From positions 10,223,278-10,287,277 of the forward strand of contig CM033110.1 of NCBI GenBank assembly GCA_019321725.1: a DNA stretch of 64,000 nt. Direction: 5' to 3'. Source of the stretch: Paulownia fortunei. Lineage: Eukaryota; Streptophyta; Magnoliopsida; Lamiales; Paulowniaceae. Each line of letters begins with the position of its first letter. The stretch's first letter is position 1. This document shows, in pieces, positions 1-12,584 of this stretch. A program made the position numbers and the translations under genes. Under the pieces are notes generated by a model. That model was not told the DNA's origin. It did not search any database and saw only the letters and a list, made by a program, of their open reading frames with translations.

Positions 1-376
1 TGAATTGTTCGTAGTCATTAGATACATTCTAAGTAGCATTATCACGCTTACACTTCATGATATAGTTTAGATTCTCTAAAGGGATGGGCACATACAGTGA
101 CGAAGTAGGAACCCGTTCAGTGACTTTCCATATGAGGTCCCCTGAAAGCACAAGGAGTGTGAATACAGGCTATGATGGAGCACCTAGGCTTTGCATTTTC
201 TGCCCATTATTTCAATATTTTCAAATTTTCAGCAGTTTTTTCTCCTTTTTCATTAATCTATGTACCTACACAAAATTTAACCAAAAATAAGTGCACAAAT
301 TCATCAATTATATGACACAACATTCTAATTTTTGCTATTGAGAGTGTAGAAAATATGTTAGATTATGAGCTTATCA
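1..376 (-). mobile_element. Family T (Athila-like) LTR, start end, runs off window
   Basis: Read on the minus strand, this begins TGATAAGCTCATAATCTAAC at 376 and runs leftwards out of the window. It matches the start of the better preserved solo LTR at 60205-61823, including the shared TGTGTAGGTAC stretch (complement near 265-275) and the pyrimidine-rich run after it. TGATAAG at an LTR start is typical of the Athila/Tat group of plant Ty3/gypsy elements. The small open frame at 84-290 lies on the opposite strand within this LTR and is not a gene. The end at 376 is clear; the other end is not in the window. Confidence 0.6.
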
Positions 377-780
377 ATTATTGGGTCTAACCTAATGAAA
401 TCGTAATTATAGAAAAATTCCTTTACTTGATTTTTAATTCAAGTGAGTTATTCATTTTAACCATAACCTCATCACTTTTTTTATCTTCATTTATTTAATG
501 AGTTTGTACTAAATTGATAGTAAGAATATCATTTGAAAGCACTAAATAAACCTTATGCATGCATCTAATACATACGTAATTGGATTATCAAGGTCAGTTT
601 AAAGGTATGAAATGAAATAAAAACTATTTCTATTACATGAATATATCCCATACATTCATAGGCCTTCACTTGATTCTCTGTCATAGTCATTCTTGTCCAC
701 CAAAAAAAAAAACTCACGCTATACTACTCCCATTTTAAAAATGGAAAATACATACCAAAAATAGAATAAGAGACTCGTAG
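377..780. other. Unassigned AT-rich sequence, possibly old copia LTR
   Basis: No gene is seen. The first 60 bases (TTGGGTCTAACC, then TTCCTTTACTTGA) resemble the stretch after the family T LTR at 61824-61910, where the host sequence is a copia LTR. The flank may therefore be a degraded copia LTR. The rest holds nothing I recognise. Confidence 0.3.
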
Positions 781-806
781 TGTCATAACCTCCCAACAAT
801 ATGTAT

Positions 807-845
<39 letters not shown>

Positions 846-3653
846 AACAACATGTGCAACATAATTTGCGCATGTATACGTGTGTATAATTTCTTTTTTT
901 TAGTTAGTTTAACAAAATATTGATAAAAGTAAAGTGCTTTCACATCCTGTAACACTATATATATATAAGTAGTTATTAAAACATTAACAAGGTCTATCAA
1001 AATCATCACAAACTCAAATTCTCTATCACGGAGGAGTTTTAAAAGTGATATATAGGATAAAGTCACTAATATAATACAATAAACTATAAAATCAAATGTA
1101 CATCTCATAAAATAGCCCAACAGGTCGTCATCCAAGTACATTGATCTTTGAAAGTTTGTAGGAGCTCCATTGCCAGCCCAGTAAACCAGAGGTCTCAAGT
1201 CTCACCATGCTCACCTACAATGCATGAACTACATGAGCTAACGCTCAATAAATAAAAATCATACATGATAAGAGTATGAGATAAAATCTCATGCATCTCA
1301 TCTCTAAGATATGATGCTATAAATGTGTCAAATATGAGTACTCTTAAATCAAAGAGTTTTTTTATTAAAAAATACTTTATTTTATTGGGTCGTTGGCCTA
1401 CCTACTATGCACCGGATAGAGTTCTGCATAATATCAGTAATCAAATGACCATAAACAAATTGACTCAGTCTAGGGGTCATCTCTTAGGATCACCAGAGGT
1501 CCACTTCCTATCTTCCCTTGTTATCCTCCAGAAGTCTTCACACCAGCGGAGTTAATAAGGGCACAGTTAAGTGGTCCACCCTCTCGTGACCACCAGAGGC
1601 ACACTCCTTGTCAACCCCTATGATCCTTCGAGAAGTAACACTCGCAATGCCCTAAAATATCACATAAGCATGCCTCACATGCCTCAGTGCAATAGCAGTA
1701 GCCAACTAAAACATTTTCTTTCTAAAAATCAATACTCAAATCATATCATACATGCAAAAACCTCAACTATACTCATATGCCATGCATGCACATGTAAATG
1801 CTAATGAATGGTATGTTCAATATGAAATGCAAGTCATTTTGCTCTCAACATGTTTCAAGAATCGTAAAACTCTTAAAGTATATACTATATTTATCATCCT
1901 ATCAATTTAAATATCATCAATAAATTAGGTATAAATGCTTCAATACATACTATGTTTATGCATTGTAGTTGCAAATGGATCTTTACTTACCTTTCACTTG
2001 GTTGGTGGCTTAGTCAAGATTTTTTTATTGTTCCCCTCCAATCTTAGATGTAAAATAGCCTGTAATATTACCTAACATCAAGCACCATTCCCAATTTGGC
2101 AAGTCAAAAGTATAAAATATGCATAAAATATCATTCTAAGACCTTAAACACCAAGTTATCTAGGTAACTTTCAAGCTTTTACAAACTAGAACCCAATATA
2201 GTCCCTCAAATACCGTAATTTCTCATCTTAGATATATGTTAACATCATATAATTGAAGTATTATAACTCTAATCGCATGTACCTAATTGTTAACACTCAA
2301 TAGCAATATGTTTAGGTTGAAACATGCTTAGTTATCAAATAGGACATATTCACATTTTCATATTTTCTTGTGACATCCCTAAGCATATCCAATCACTCCC
2401 AAATTTTTAACACACTTATCTAAATGTAGAACAATGTAATCATATTTTATAATTGCCTAAAATCTCTTATTTACCTCAGTAAAACTAACTCAATTATCAC
2501 AACATAAAAACTGTAAGTTCTATCATGACAGTTTTGAGTGTCTCTTTAAATATCAAATCATTTTTCAATTTATAACCTCTCTAAACTTGCATATATCACC
2601 TAAACTCATATATAAACACATATATGGTGAAATATATAGGTTTCAATTAAGTTATTATACATATATAAAGCTTTAAAAACAAAAACCAGCAACTATATAA
2701 TTTATGTCCCTAGTGATTTCTATTGCGATTTTGCAACTAAAATCCTTCTTTTGTGAATTACAAGACCATATATAACATCCTAACATGATTATAAACAATA
2801 ATAGAATCTTTAAAAATCATAAACCCTCAGACAATTCAAGAACTTAAATAAAAATTTTCTACTTGCTCCTCCTTATTTACCTTTGCTTCCTTCACTTTTT
2901 TCTTTATTTGGAGTCACTTGAGAGCAACTTCTAAAATTCAATATGGAGGTTTGGGAGGAGAAATAGCTCAGAAAATGATTTTTGGTCATGGTTCAAGGAT
3001 AGAAATAAAGAAAGGTTGAGGTGGTAGCTTGAGTTAGCAAAGCTTGAACCTATCAAGTGGTGGTTCAAATATGTTATTATTCACACCTTATACAACTCTA
3101 ATCTAGTGTTTCTCAATATTTATTTATCTATTTACAAGCTATTTTAATTTTCGTATGACCAGATAATAAATTTTTAGCCTAATTTCTTAATCGTTCATTC
3201 AGTCTCTAAACCAACTGACACCCGATTCTTAAATGATTGTCTAGTTTGCATTTCTAAAATCATATGCACATATGGACCTTGTAATATGACACTTAAATCA
3301 CATTATATCATTACCAATATCTCAAGTATGTTAATTCATGGATGTATACTTTTAAAACACCTCGATCTAATTGAATCGAATCATATAAGCTTGCTAGTAA
3401 CACCTTTAACACTTTTAAAATTATAACATATAACCTATGAATATCCAATATATTAACCAATCTATTCTTTTTCTTATCTAAATATATAATTACTTAATTA
3501 GGTTATAGGATCTCAAGTGATAGCATTAGAGGTCTAATGATTAAGAATATTATATAAGATGCCATGTAGAGGTTAATGCAAATTAGTATATGAGTAGCAT
3601 ATAGTGCATGAATCATATTAGCCAAGTGAGTAGTGTGAGGCTTGGGTATTACA
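781..3653 (-). mobile_element. Solo LTR of a Ty3/gypsy element (Tekay/Del-like)
   Basis: The plus-strand ends are TGTCATAACCTCCC at 781 and GGGTATTACA at 3653, so the LTR reads TGTAATACCC...GTTATGACA on the minus strand. It aligns along its length with 17580-20628, 22529-25446 and 53454-55639; those on either side of gypsy coding sequence prove the family and orientation. Flanks are CGTAG (776-780) and CGCAG (3654-3658), a 5-bp target duplication with one C/T change. No internal domain is attached, so this is a solo LTR left by LTR-LTR recombination. About 2.87 kb is long for an LTR but consistent across the copies here. The long minus-strand open frame at 719-1198 is LTR sequence without protein similarity. 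Confidence 0.88.
808..846. repeat. (CA)n/(TA)n microsatellite within the gypsy LTR
   Basis: A run of CA dinucleotides passes directly into a run of TA dinucleotides. The matching position in other copies of this LTR (about 17605 and 53480) has only short TA-rich sequence, so the expansion is private to this copy. Confidence 0.9.
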
Positions 3654-4490
3654 CGCAGGCCATATTTCAAAACTAAAAAATAAAACCAAGCACATTGGTC
3701 AATGGCTCCATGATCATCTACACATGCTCATAAAAATATCACAAGAATTTATCAAAACAAGTAAATTTACCATCTATTAAAAATTGCTAATTGCAAGAAT
3801 TTTGATATTTTTTTTATGCTTCATGAAAACTCTTTTTCACAAATTTAAATTTACAAATAATTAAAATTTCAAAAATTAAATTTTGCAACCCAACACAACA
3901 GAATTGTCCAACAACCCAACATGCAGAAGACTCACTTATATCGGCCCAGCGCACCTAGGCAACATGCATAGCTTGCACAGCCCAGCGGACCCAGTAGGCT
4001 GCAACCTGCCCAGCCCACGTACACCCAGTGTGCGACACCAACACGCCGCACCACCTCAGCTAGCTTATGACACCTACATGCCCATCCTGCACATTTGGCG
4101 CATCCATCCAGTATGTGATTACAGTGTACCAACTCAATCATCGCACGTCCAGCATGTAATTTTGCCTTACACATAACCCTTTTGTGCTGGGCAGCCATAA
4201 TTGCTTCCTATCATGCCCAGTCTGGTGCACTACCAATGAGTAGCATATACGAGCAGCAACCTGGCCATATTTCAACACCTCACACATACTCTACTCCTAA
4301 ATTCTAACACATTTACTCTCCACCCAAAACATGCATTTTCCATATTTCTTCACATACTACACCAAGAACACACACTCATTATCAAGGAGCTTGCGATTTG
4401 GAGGCAAGAATAGGAGGAGATTTATTAGTCATTAAAGATTTTGAAAAAGAAGTGAAGAATCACTTCGTGGTTGGATGCGATGGCAACATA
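3654..4490 (+). mobile_element. Family T (Athila-like) LTR fragment
   Basis: From about 4265 to 4490 this matches 30935-31140 and the complement of 61000-61200: a C/A-rich block, then ACACCAAGAACACACAC, then an AAGGAGCTT-type purine block before GTGAAGAATCAC. Plus orientation follows from those copies. The 5' part (3654-3900) is AT-rich and poorly conserved. The solo gypsy LTR at 781-3653 inserted next to or into this piece. No reading frame is credible. Confidence 0.6.
3895..4255 (+). repeat. GC-rich island of imperfect CCCAG/CCTAGG modules in the LTR
   Basis: In a window that is otherwise strongly AT-rich, this stretch has repeated short modules (GCCCAGCG, GCACCTAGGC, GCCCAGCC, CAGCCCACG). 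It lies about 100-450 bases upstream of the conserved ACACCAAGAACACACAC block, roughly where the copy at 60205-61823 carries its own GC-rich CCGCGGCTC-type modules. The two overlapping open frames here on opposite strands are by-products of low stop density. Confidence 0.6.
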
Positions 4491-4744
4491 TACATGTTAT
4501 TAGCCAACTGAATGTACCAGGTCAATGGGATCTTTTAGAAGTCGTAAAGTTGACCCTTTGCAATGCAAGAGTCATACAGTGGTTTCAATGCAAGAACAAA
4601 GTACCAAATGAGCAATTTATGGGCAGCACCATAAGTCGATCATAATCAATCTTTGTGAGATTGCAATGAGCAACATGACACTCTTTTCTCCAACACGTAC
4701 AATCTAGGATGGCAAGTTCACTAAATTTTTCATGGGGAAATGAT
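4491..4744. other. Unassigned sequence
   Basis: Nothing recognisable. It may be the remainder of the Athila-like element into which the copia LTR at 4745 inserted; no motif proves this. Confidence 0.3.
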
Positions 4745-6825
4745 TGTTGGGTTCGCTATAATCGTAGGGGTACGCGCAGCAAAAAATTAAATTTTTTATT
4801 AAACATAAATTTATCAAATAAATTTATCCCCTCATTTTGAAAGCGATCCTAACGATCGCGCTTATTCAAGTGAATATATATTAAAACAAATATATTAATT
4901 TAGATTATACCTTTCATGTATTTCAATTATTGTAGGCAATGAAGCAATCAATTGCTTATCAAAACTCTCATAACTCCCAGGAATCCAAGTGTCTTCCCTC
5001 CATCAGGTCCACAATTTGAAAAGGTAACACCAATTAAAAGGATTCGCTAGTATCTATTTAATCATTCACTAATCTAGATGTGGAGTAAACTTTGTCTTTT
5101 GATCCAATTAATGGATGAAGAATAAATTTTCAAGAACAATAAAGATTGATTCTTTAAGTAATTTGGATATAAAGAGAATATCAAAAAATTATTTTTCTTT
5201 AAAGAACAAGAAACTCAAGATTTAAAGAAAACAATTTTCTTTTTCTTTCTTTTTTTTTTTTTTGGAGAGAAAAATAGAAGACTTAACAAAATAATTTTTG
5301 CCAAAAATTGCATATAATTTTTGTCCCTCTCCCTTTAAATAGGGCTGAAAATTTGCCCATACTCCAACTCTTAAAGAGTTTGTCAATTTTAAACTACTTT
5401 AAAGTTTCATCTTGGAAGGATTCTAAATCTTCCAACAACTCTTATTTTTCTCTCTCTCCAACATATATGGACTTGCTTGAGACCATATTAGTCATAAAAA
5501 ATGTCTACATACATTCTTGATATTAATTTGAACTCTTCAAATAATATCAAGATGAATATATATCTAATTATACCTAAAATATATTTATAAAAAATAAATT
5601 CCAGTTGCCGATTTTTATCCTATAAATACAATAAATTTATTTATTTATTTATAAATATTTTAATTAAATAAATTATATTTATTTAATTTATTCCTTTCAT
5701 ATTCTAATGGGCTACTTAAGTAATCCACCTTATTTTTTGGGCTTGGACTTAAAAGTCCACAAATCAATCCAATTGATTTAATCCAAAATCAATTAATCTA
5801 ATTTATTAATCATAATTTACTCCAATTAGACTTCCTAATCAAATTAGGTCCAATTAATTAATCTAATTACTTACTTGTTAATTGAATTTAACCATTAAAT
5901 TAAATAGAACCCTTAATAAATTAATCAATTAATATTAATTAATTAATTTTCAATAATTGTGTGACTCTCTTAGGTTTACTAATAAGCTAGTAGTGGGCTT
6001 GCAACATTTACAACTTATGAATAATAATTATTCTAATTAATTAATCCAATTAATTAATCCACTTGGAATTAACTCTTTAATTCCAAGAACCTCACTATTC
6101 ATGAAAACACCTAGCAAGTAATCATGATAAATTAGTCTTAGGTAAAATAGCGAGTAAATCTATTTCAGTTGCGAGTACCATACACGTACAATTTAAAATG
6201 ATAAGTGTCGAATTCAATGTTGGCCACTGACAAAGCTCCATGCACACTAGTGCAACACCCAACATATCCCTTTGTGATTGTCAAACAATTAGAAGATATA
6301 TCAAAGTACTGCAGGATGCACACAAGGCTACCTTCATGCCTCAAGTCCAAGAACTAGCCGTGTACTATCACAACATATAAATTCTTATTTCAACAGATAA
6401 ACCTCCAAATAAGTATTTCTTGTAGGCCATGTTCATTGTACTTGTTACCTAACAAGCACCCACTTACATGCATTCGTGTCTCTATGCTATTGCTAATGGA
6501 ATGTGACATCCTTATCTCACAAGCATGCATTGTATGTGTGAGTCTTACTAAGCTATTTGATGTCCCAACTCAAAAAAATCTCGACTCGAAACTTATTTAG
6601 ACCAAAGCCTTAGAGGTATGTTTCATGATCGCCATCATATGCGCGATCATGCCTTGTAGTTAAATTTGGTCTAAGGACTTTATCTGATGTATAGAAATAA
6701 AAGAAGCAATACATAAGATAAGAAAATACCTTTCTATTAATATGATTCCTAATAAGAGTGTCTTTACAAAAAAAAAAGTATACTACACCCAATCTAATTG
6801 GGGCACTTGGCATCCTACTCTAACA
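4745..6825 (-). mobile_element. Solo LTR of a Ty1/copia element
   Basis: The plus-strand ends are TGTTGGGTTCGC at 4745 and ACTCTAACA at 6825. The same ends bound the copia LTRs at 9374-10745 and, in the other orientation, 30130-30839 and 53120-62835. Flanks ATGAT (4740-4744) and ATAAT (6826-6830) form a 5-bp TSD with one transition. No copia coding sequence is attached. It carries an AATTAATT-rich block of about 1 kb (roughly 5580-6120) that the 710-bp LTR at 30130 lacks. It interrupts an Athila-like element that resumes at 6826. Confidence 0.82.
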
Positions 6826-7400
6826 ATAATCACAATGTGATATGGTGTGAACCTACTTATCCATCTCAAGAAAAGAGCCAAATTTGGAAAAATTATTGAC
6901 TTAATTCATTGCAAACACTGAATCTATTTACCTATCTCAAGAGTAGAATTTAAAATTAGAAGAACTTATGGCTGAATTCATTTCCAACGTCGAGGAGAGA
7001 GTTCAACATACCAAAGATAGACTCTCATATGTATCAACATCACTTCAAGGAATTGATTCCCAACTTAGTAAGCTGTTAGTGTACTAGTTGATGAGCAACT
7101 AGAAAACTTGCCTTGCACATTTAAGGTAAATGAAGTGGGGGAAAAGTGTGGTAATGCTAATATTTTAACAAGTGATGAAGATTTAGAATCCCCTTTAAGA
7201 GTTGATGAATTGGGCATGAGTGGAAAAAAGAAAATAACACAAGTGCCTATTATGGTAGAGAAAGAAGATCTAGTTGTAAGTTAATCAAGCCCTTCCCAAG
7301 GGGCATGATCGAAAGCTTCTTGCCTCAACTCTTAGAGAAGAGCAAGGTTGTGTCAAACTCCATGGTGGATAAGGAGGACATCTTCTCACAACAATAATAA
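6826..7400 (+). pseudogene. Athila-like gag C-terminal remnant
   Basis: A short degraded stretch around 6935-7085 encodes a helical sequence (EELMAEFISNVEERVQ) that lines up with the coiled-coil end of gag in the larger element at 37367-37570. Gag forms the virus-like particle in which the retrotransposon RNA is copied. The upstream gag domain and LTR are missing, and stops follow within about 50 codons. It is joined to a protease remnant downstream in the normal order. The copia LTR at 4745-6825 sits immediately upstream. Confidence 0.55.
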
Positions 7401-7990
7401 TTGGAGGAGTGCAAAACTTTTGAAAAGTGCAATGGCATCCTACAAGAGAAGCCATCTCAAGTGCTTACCAATTTAAGGAGTTTCATTATCCATTATTCAA
7501 TTGGAGACCTTACTTTTGAAATAGCATTATGTGATCTAGATGAAAGCATTAATTCAATTTTACTATTTAATTTTAGAAGGCATGTACTAAATGATGCAAG
7601 TCCTACTAGGGTGACTCAAGATATGCTTGGGATTGGTGACCAATTCTTGTGCTCTGTAGATTCTTCATCTTTAATAGAAAAAATGATAGGTATAACTTTA
7701 CCATGGTTGGAAAACTATTTGCGATAATAGGGGATACACTTGTTGATGTCCAAAATGTACTTGATTCGATTTTGAATCTTTTTCGCCTTACCTATCCTAA
7801 AGGATCACCTACACTCTTAGAGTACACAAAGGCATGGCATGATAAATACTTTTTTTTTAAATTTAGGATGAGCAAAGAAGATAGTCGGGCTGACGACTAT
7901 AAACCAAGCACTTCTTGCGAGGCAACCCAAGCCCTTTTTTCTTTGTTTTTAAATAATTTCTTAGTTTGTTTTTTAAGTATGTTTCATTTA
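7401..7990 (+). pseudogene. Athila-like protease remnant fused by deletion to integrase end
   Basis: The first part matches the protease domain at 37980-38400: the ILQEKPSQ stretch, then ALCDLDESIN, where the group has ALCDLGAS with the catalytic aspartate. The glycine after DL is replaced by Asp and Ala by Glu, so activity is unlikely. Sequence then jumps to a protease C-terminus (GDTLVDVQ) in another frame, and near 7825 to the integrase C-terminus (KAWHDK, compare 41045-41075). Near 7900 comes the group's characteristic module CACTTCTTGCGAGGCAACCC, also at 41362-41385. Reverse transcriptase, RNase H and the integrase core are gone, making this a non-autonomous remnant. Confidence 0.65.
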
Positions 7991-9373
7991 TAGATTTAGG
8001 CATATCTAGCTATTGCAATGCTTTGTCTATGTTTGTGATCTCACTTTCGTTGCTTTAGCTCATATACTTTCATACCTCCATTTTTTGTGCAGATAGATGT
8101 CTCCTTGCTGATATGTATAGATCTCCCATGGACTCCAAGGGCATCATCTATTTGAAAGGAGAGTTTTCTATTTCTCCCCTCCTATGTGCTTTAATTTTTT
8201 AAACATTAAGGATAAATTTGATTTACGTTTGGGGGTAGGAACTATGTTTTTGTGAAAATTAAGCTATTTTTTTTTTATTTTTTGTTGAAGCTTTGTGTGT
8301 GAATTACATATCTTGTGTGATGAAAGTCTTAGAGCAAGCATGTTTTTGTTGACAAACTTGATGAGGCTCATATTCGAGATTAATTGATTTATCCTAATGA
8401 CCAATGGCCTAGGATGAAACTTAATTGATATTGCATAGAGTCTAAAGGAAAGGAAGATTTCTAGTCTTATAACATGATAATTCTTGTGTGTAGAGTTAGT
8501 CTTTGTGATGATTGACGAATTTTTATTGAGCATAATATGTCAAAATCTTGTGAATTGCGTGTTACATGGTGTTGAATTTTTATTCAAATAAGTCTTTTTG
8601 GTCATCATGAGGTGTTCTAGAACTTGTTCAATTACTCTTCGAGGCAAAATTCTAGATAACTAGCAAACGTGGAAATGATTTACGCCGTCTCTAACTCATT
8701 TGAGCCTTTCAAGTCTACTAAAAATACATATCTATCACTAGTCACCTCACTATGCCTTATTGAAAAGAATGGCATATGTAAAGCATATGAATGACCACCA
8801 TCCGACTTTGTTTCTTGACTACTCCCACCCTTGACTGCCTGCAAAACCAATGGTTGTCCCTAAGTGAGCTTAAGGTGTGATATTTTTGTGCACAATATTA
8901 TTAACGAGTTAGATGGAGACATGTTTGGGCATAGATGAATTCATTTAGATGTATGAGTAGGAAAAATGTGCAAGGAAACCACCACAACTCATGTTGATAA
9001 AAAGAAACAAGTTAGGGTTAAGAAAATAAAAGAATAAGAAATGAAGCCTTGGGATTCATGAAAAAAAAGGACAAAAGAAGAAAAAAAAATTACAAAAAAG
9101 AAAATAAGTAAAAAAAAGTGTTGAAAAAAAAAAGAAAAGAAAAGTAAAGCATGAATTCCAAAGGAAAAATGAAGAGAACTGGAGATGAATCAAAGAAAGG
9201 AGAAGAGTGTGATTCTATGTGCAAGCCTTTAGGCTCTTTTATTTTATTAATTCCAACCCTTTTATTGTAAGCCAATACTTAGGCCTTATGTTACAAGCTT
9301 ATTGAAGTCCTTCTGATCTATGTTGGCTAGTGTCTACATTAGTGGAGAAGTTGTATGAAAACCAAGCTTATGG
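7991..9373 (+). mobile_element. Athila-like 3' non-coding region
   Basis: Non-coding, and homologous block by block to 41390-42480. Shared pieces include a GTTTGGGGGTAGG polypurine-like run near 8230, the GAGGCAAAATTC block near 8640, the A-rich stretch near 9060-9145 and the CTACATTAGTGGAGA block near 9335. The minus-strand open frames here are artefacts of T-rich complement. The copia LTR at 9374 cuts it off before the 3' LTR. Confidence 0.6.
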
Positions 9374-10745
9374 TGTTGAGTTCGTGTGATCTAGGGTTAC
9401 GCACAATGGAAAAATATTTTTTTTAAAATAATCATGTTATAATAATCACAGTAGTACCCTAGATTTGATGTAATTTTAACGATCTCGCAATTTTCAATGG
9501 TTGTTTAAAACAAATAAAAGTTTTGATTTATACCTTAAGCACTCCGGTTTGAAGCAATCGATTGTTAGCCCATTTTTTAATTCTGATTCATAGGGATTCA
9601 AGCATCTCTCTTCTAAAGAAGTCCACATGTTGAGCAGGAACACGAAATCCAAACTCCACTAGAAATTCATATTCTTTTACTAACCTAGTTTTTGGAGTGT
9701 GTTTTGCCGAGTATTAATTCCTGATATCAACTTGTGATATAAGAATTAAATACTTTTGAAAGAGATGGAATTTTGTGGAAGAAAAAATGGAGAAGAGAAA
9801 ATAATTTTTCTCTTTCTTTTTATGATGGCCGAAAATTGGAGAGCTAAAAAAAATGTTGTTCACTTTTCGGGCCCCTTGTCTTAGGTAAATTAGTGAGTGA
9901 ACCTATTTCAATTACGAGAATCATACATGTAAGGTCCTATCATCTAATCTCCTGATTGAGTCTAGGGTAATGATTAATAGTCAAACCCCAATTGCTCAAT
10001 AACTATGATTCCATTTCATGTTTCAATGACTCATGACGAATTATTATAAAACCCCCTGTATAACATTCATTCTACCTTGGTCGAGGACTTCTGAGTCATG
10101 AACTATAAAAACATAGGAGATTCACTTGTTCTACCAGACAAGTGGCGCATCCTTTGTTGGCCACTCATTAACCTCTATACATGTCAATGCAACATTCAAT
10201 GCCCATGTTTATTAGACAATTAGAAGATAAATCAAAATAAAACACAATATACACAAGGCTACCATGGTGCCTCAAGTCTAATGACTAATCGTGCACTATC
10301 ATAATATGGAAATTCTTGTTGTAACGAATCAACATTTGCAATTAAGAATTTCCAGTGGGCTTGTTCAATGTACTTGTTTTTTAACAAGCACCCACATATA
10401 TGGATTAGCATCACTACGTCGATGTCTATGGAGCAAGACATCCTCCTCATACGAGCATGCATCGTATGGACGAGTCTATTAGTCTATTCAATGTACCATC
10501 TCACAAAACCTCAACACAGAACAAATTTAAGACCAAATCTATAGAGGCATATTCCATAATCACCATCAAATGCATGACCATGTCCTATAGCTTAGCTTGG
10601 TTTAGGGACTTCATCTAATTATTGTATGCTATTAAAGATAAAAAAATTCCCTATTTCATTATTATGATTTGAAAAAGGTTGTTTTACAAATACAAGAGCA
10701 CAGAAGATGCCTAATATAATTGGCACACCGGGCACTACTCTAACA
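9374..10745 (-). mobile_element. 3' LTR of a truncated minus-strand copia element
   Basis: The ends are TGTTGAGTTCG at 9374 and ACTCTAACA at 10745. It directly abuts, on the 5' side of the minus-strand element, a polypurine tract (complement of TCTTCCACTTACCC, 10746-10759) and copia RNase H coding sequence. It shares blocks with the solo LTR at 4745-6825. The 5' LTR is absent because the element is broken at about 12585, so no TSD can be tested. Confidence 0.85.
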
Positions 10746-12584
10746 ATCTTCCACTTACCCTAGTTCTAATTGCCCAAGTACTTCAGGCCCATCTTCTCTA
10801 CATGTCCATTGAATACCTTTTGTGCTAGGGTTTGGTCGGTGGGTCTGCTATATTTTTGGCTGAAGCGATTCTATCTACTATGACGTTGCCTCTACCAATG
10901 ATCTTTATAATAAGATGGTATTGCCTCATAATATGTTTGGATCTTTGATGAAACCTTGGTTCTTTTGCTTGCGTAATAGCTCTTAAGTTATCACAGTATA
11001 TTAATATCGGATCAACAATAGATGGAACTATGCCCAACTCTTGGATAAAGTTCCTCATCCAAATAGCTTCCTTTGCTGCATCAGTGGTGGAATTCATGGT
11101 CGTCTCTTACTTAGAACTCTTTTAGCTGACCGCACCACCATTTATGGTGAATACGTATCCAAACATGGACTTTGAGTCATCTACATCGCATTGAAAACTA
11201 GAATCAATATAGCCTTCTAGTTTCTATTCTCTAGAGCCGTATACAAGAAAGATATCCTTAGTTCTTCTCAAGTATTTGAGGATCATCTTCATGACCCTCT
11301 AGTGTTTCTCACCTGGATTGGACTAATATATGCTAATGACACTCAGAGCATATGCGACATTAGGCCTCGTGCATAGTATACCATACATTATGCTCTCAAT
11401 GGTAGATGAATAAGGTATGTGGGCCATTATTTCCCTCTCCTCATGTGTCTTTGGAGATATAGCCTTGAGAGAGAAATACCATGACTTATTGGCAAGAATT
11501 CTCATTTGGACTCCTCCATGCTAAACCGCTTTAGCATTTTATCTATGTACGTAGATTGGAATAGTTAGATCATCCTTCTAGACCTATTTCTATAGATCTT
11601 TATTCCCAAAATAAAAGATGCTTTTCCTAAATCATTCATGGAGAACTAGTTAGACAACCAAGTCTTGATTGACTGCAACATCCCTACATCAATCCCAATA
11701 AGTAGGATGTCATCAACATATAACACTATAAATGTCAGTATGCTCCCACTAGCCTTCTTATAGACACAATGTTCATCCAGGTTCTTGTGAAAATCAAACG
11801 ATTTGATTGACTCATCAAACCAGATGTTCCAGCTTTGGGAAGGCTGCTTATGTCCATAAATGGATCTCTAGAGCTTGCAAACCTTTTGCTTACTCCATCT
11901 GGATATAAAGTCTTCTGGATGCCTCATATAAATTTCTTCCATAATATTTCCATTAAGGAAAGCGGTCTTCATATCTATCTACCATATCTTGTAGTCATAA
12001 TATGCTTATATAGCCAGTAGAATCCAAATAGATTTGAGAATCGCTACTGGCAAAAAATATTCCTCATAATAAATCCCTTACTTCTAAGTATAACCTTTTG
12101 CTACCAGCCATGCTTTGTAGGTCACTACCTCTCCATTTACTCGAAGCTTCTGCTTGTAGACCCATTTGTAGCCAATGGGAACTTTTCTCTATAGTAGGTC
12201 CACCAAGGTACATACCTTGTTAGATTACTTGGAGTCCATCTCACATTGCATGGCATCTTGCCAACTTTCCAAGTCGATGTCAGACATCACCTCTCTATAA
12301 GTCATTGGATCACAAACTAAGGGGATATTAGATTTTTCTCGTTGTTCTCTAACAAAAAGCCATACCTCTCAGGTGGCTTTGAGATCTTTTTGGATCTCCT
12401 ACGAGGTTGTATGTCTAACAGCCTAACCTTAGATAGTTGGTCGATTACTACATCTACTAGGAGGTTCTATAATTCTTGAATTTCAATTCAATAGAAACTC
12501 CTTTAAAAATGTGGCATTCCTTAAAACAAGCACCCTTTATTCCAAGGAGTAGTAAAAATAGTATCCCATGGATTCCTTTAGATA
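10746..12584 (-). pseudogene. Ty1/copia pol remnant: RT and RNase H
   Basis: Reading on the minus strand, from about 12584 down, the order is a short end of the integrase-RT linker (sequence like KGIHGILF), reverse transcriptase with the catalytic YVDDILLIG box near 11705-11735, then the IESIMYGILCTRPNVAYALS block (11340-11400), then RNase H with LIYCDN and KHIMRQYHLI (10840-11090). Reverse transcriptase copies element RNA into DNA; RNase H removes the RNA strand. Stops and frame changes divide the gene into several pieces. Gag, protease and integrase are missing because sequence changes abruptly at about 12585 to a gypsy LTR. The motifs are those of plant copia elements. Confidence 0.88.

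Noticed and set aside
719..1198. 159-codon minus-strand open frame with hydrophobic stretches
   Set aside because: It lies across the edge and within a gypsy LTR; homologous LTRs break the frame, and its hydrophobic part comes from the CA/TA microsatellite.
3883..4198. Two overlapping frames on opposite strands with Cys, His and Pro, like a small secreted peptide
   Set aside because: Produced by the GC-rich module block in an LTR, where stops are rare; no signal peptide and no homologous frame elsewhere.
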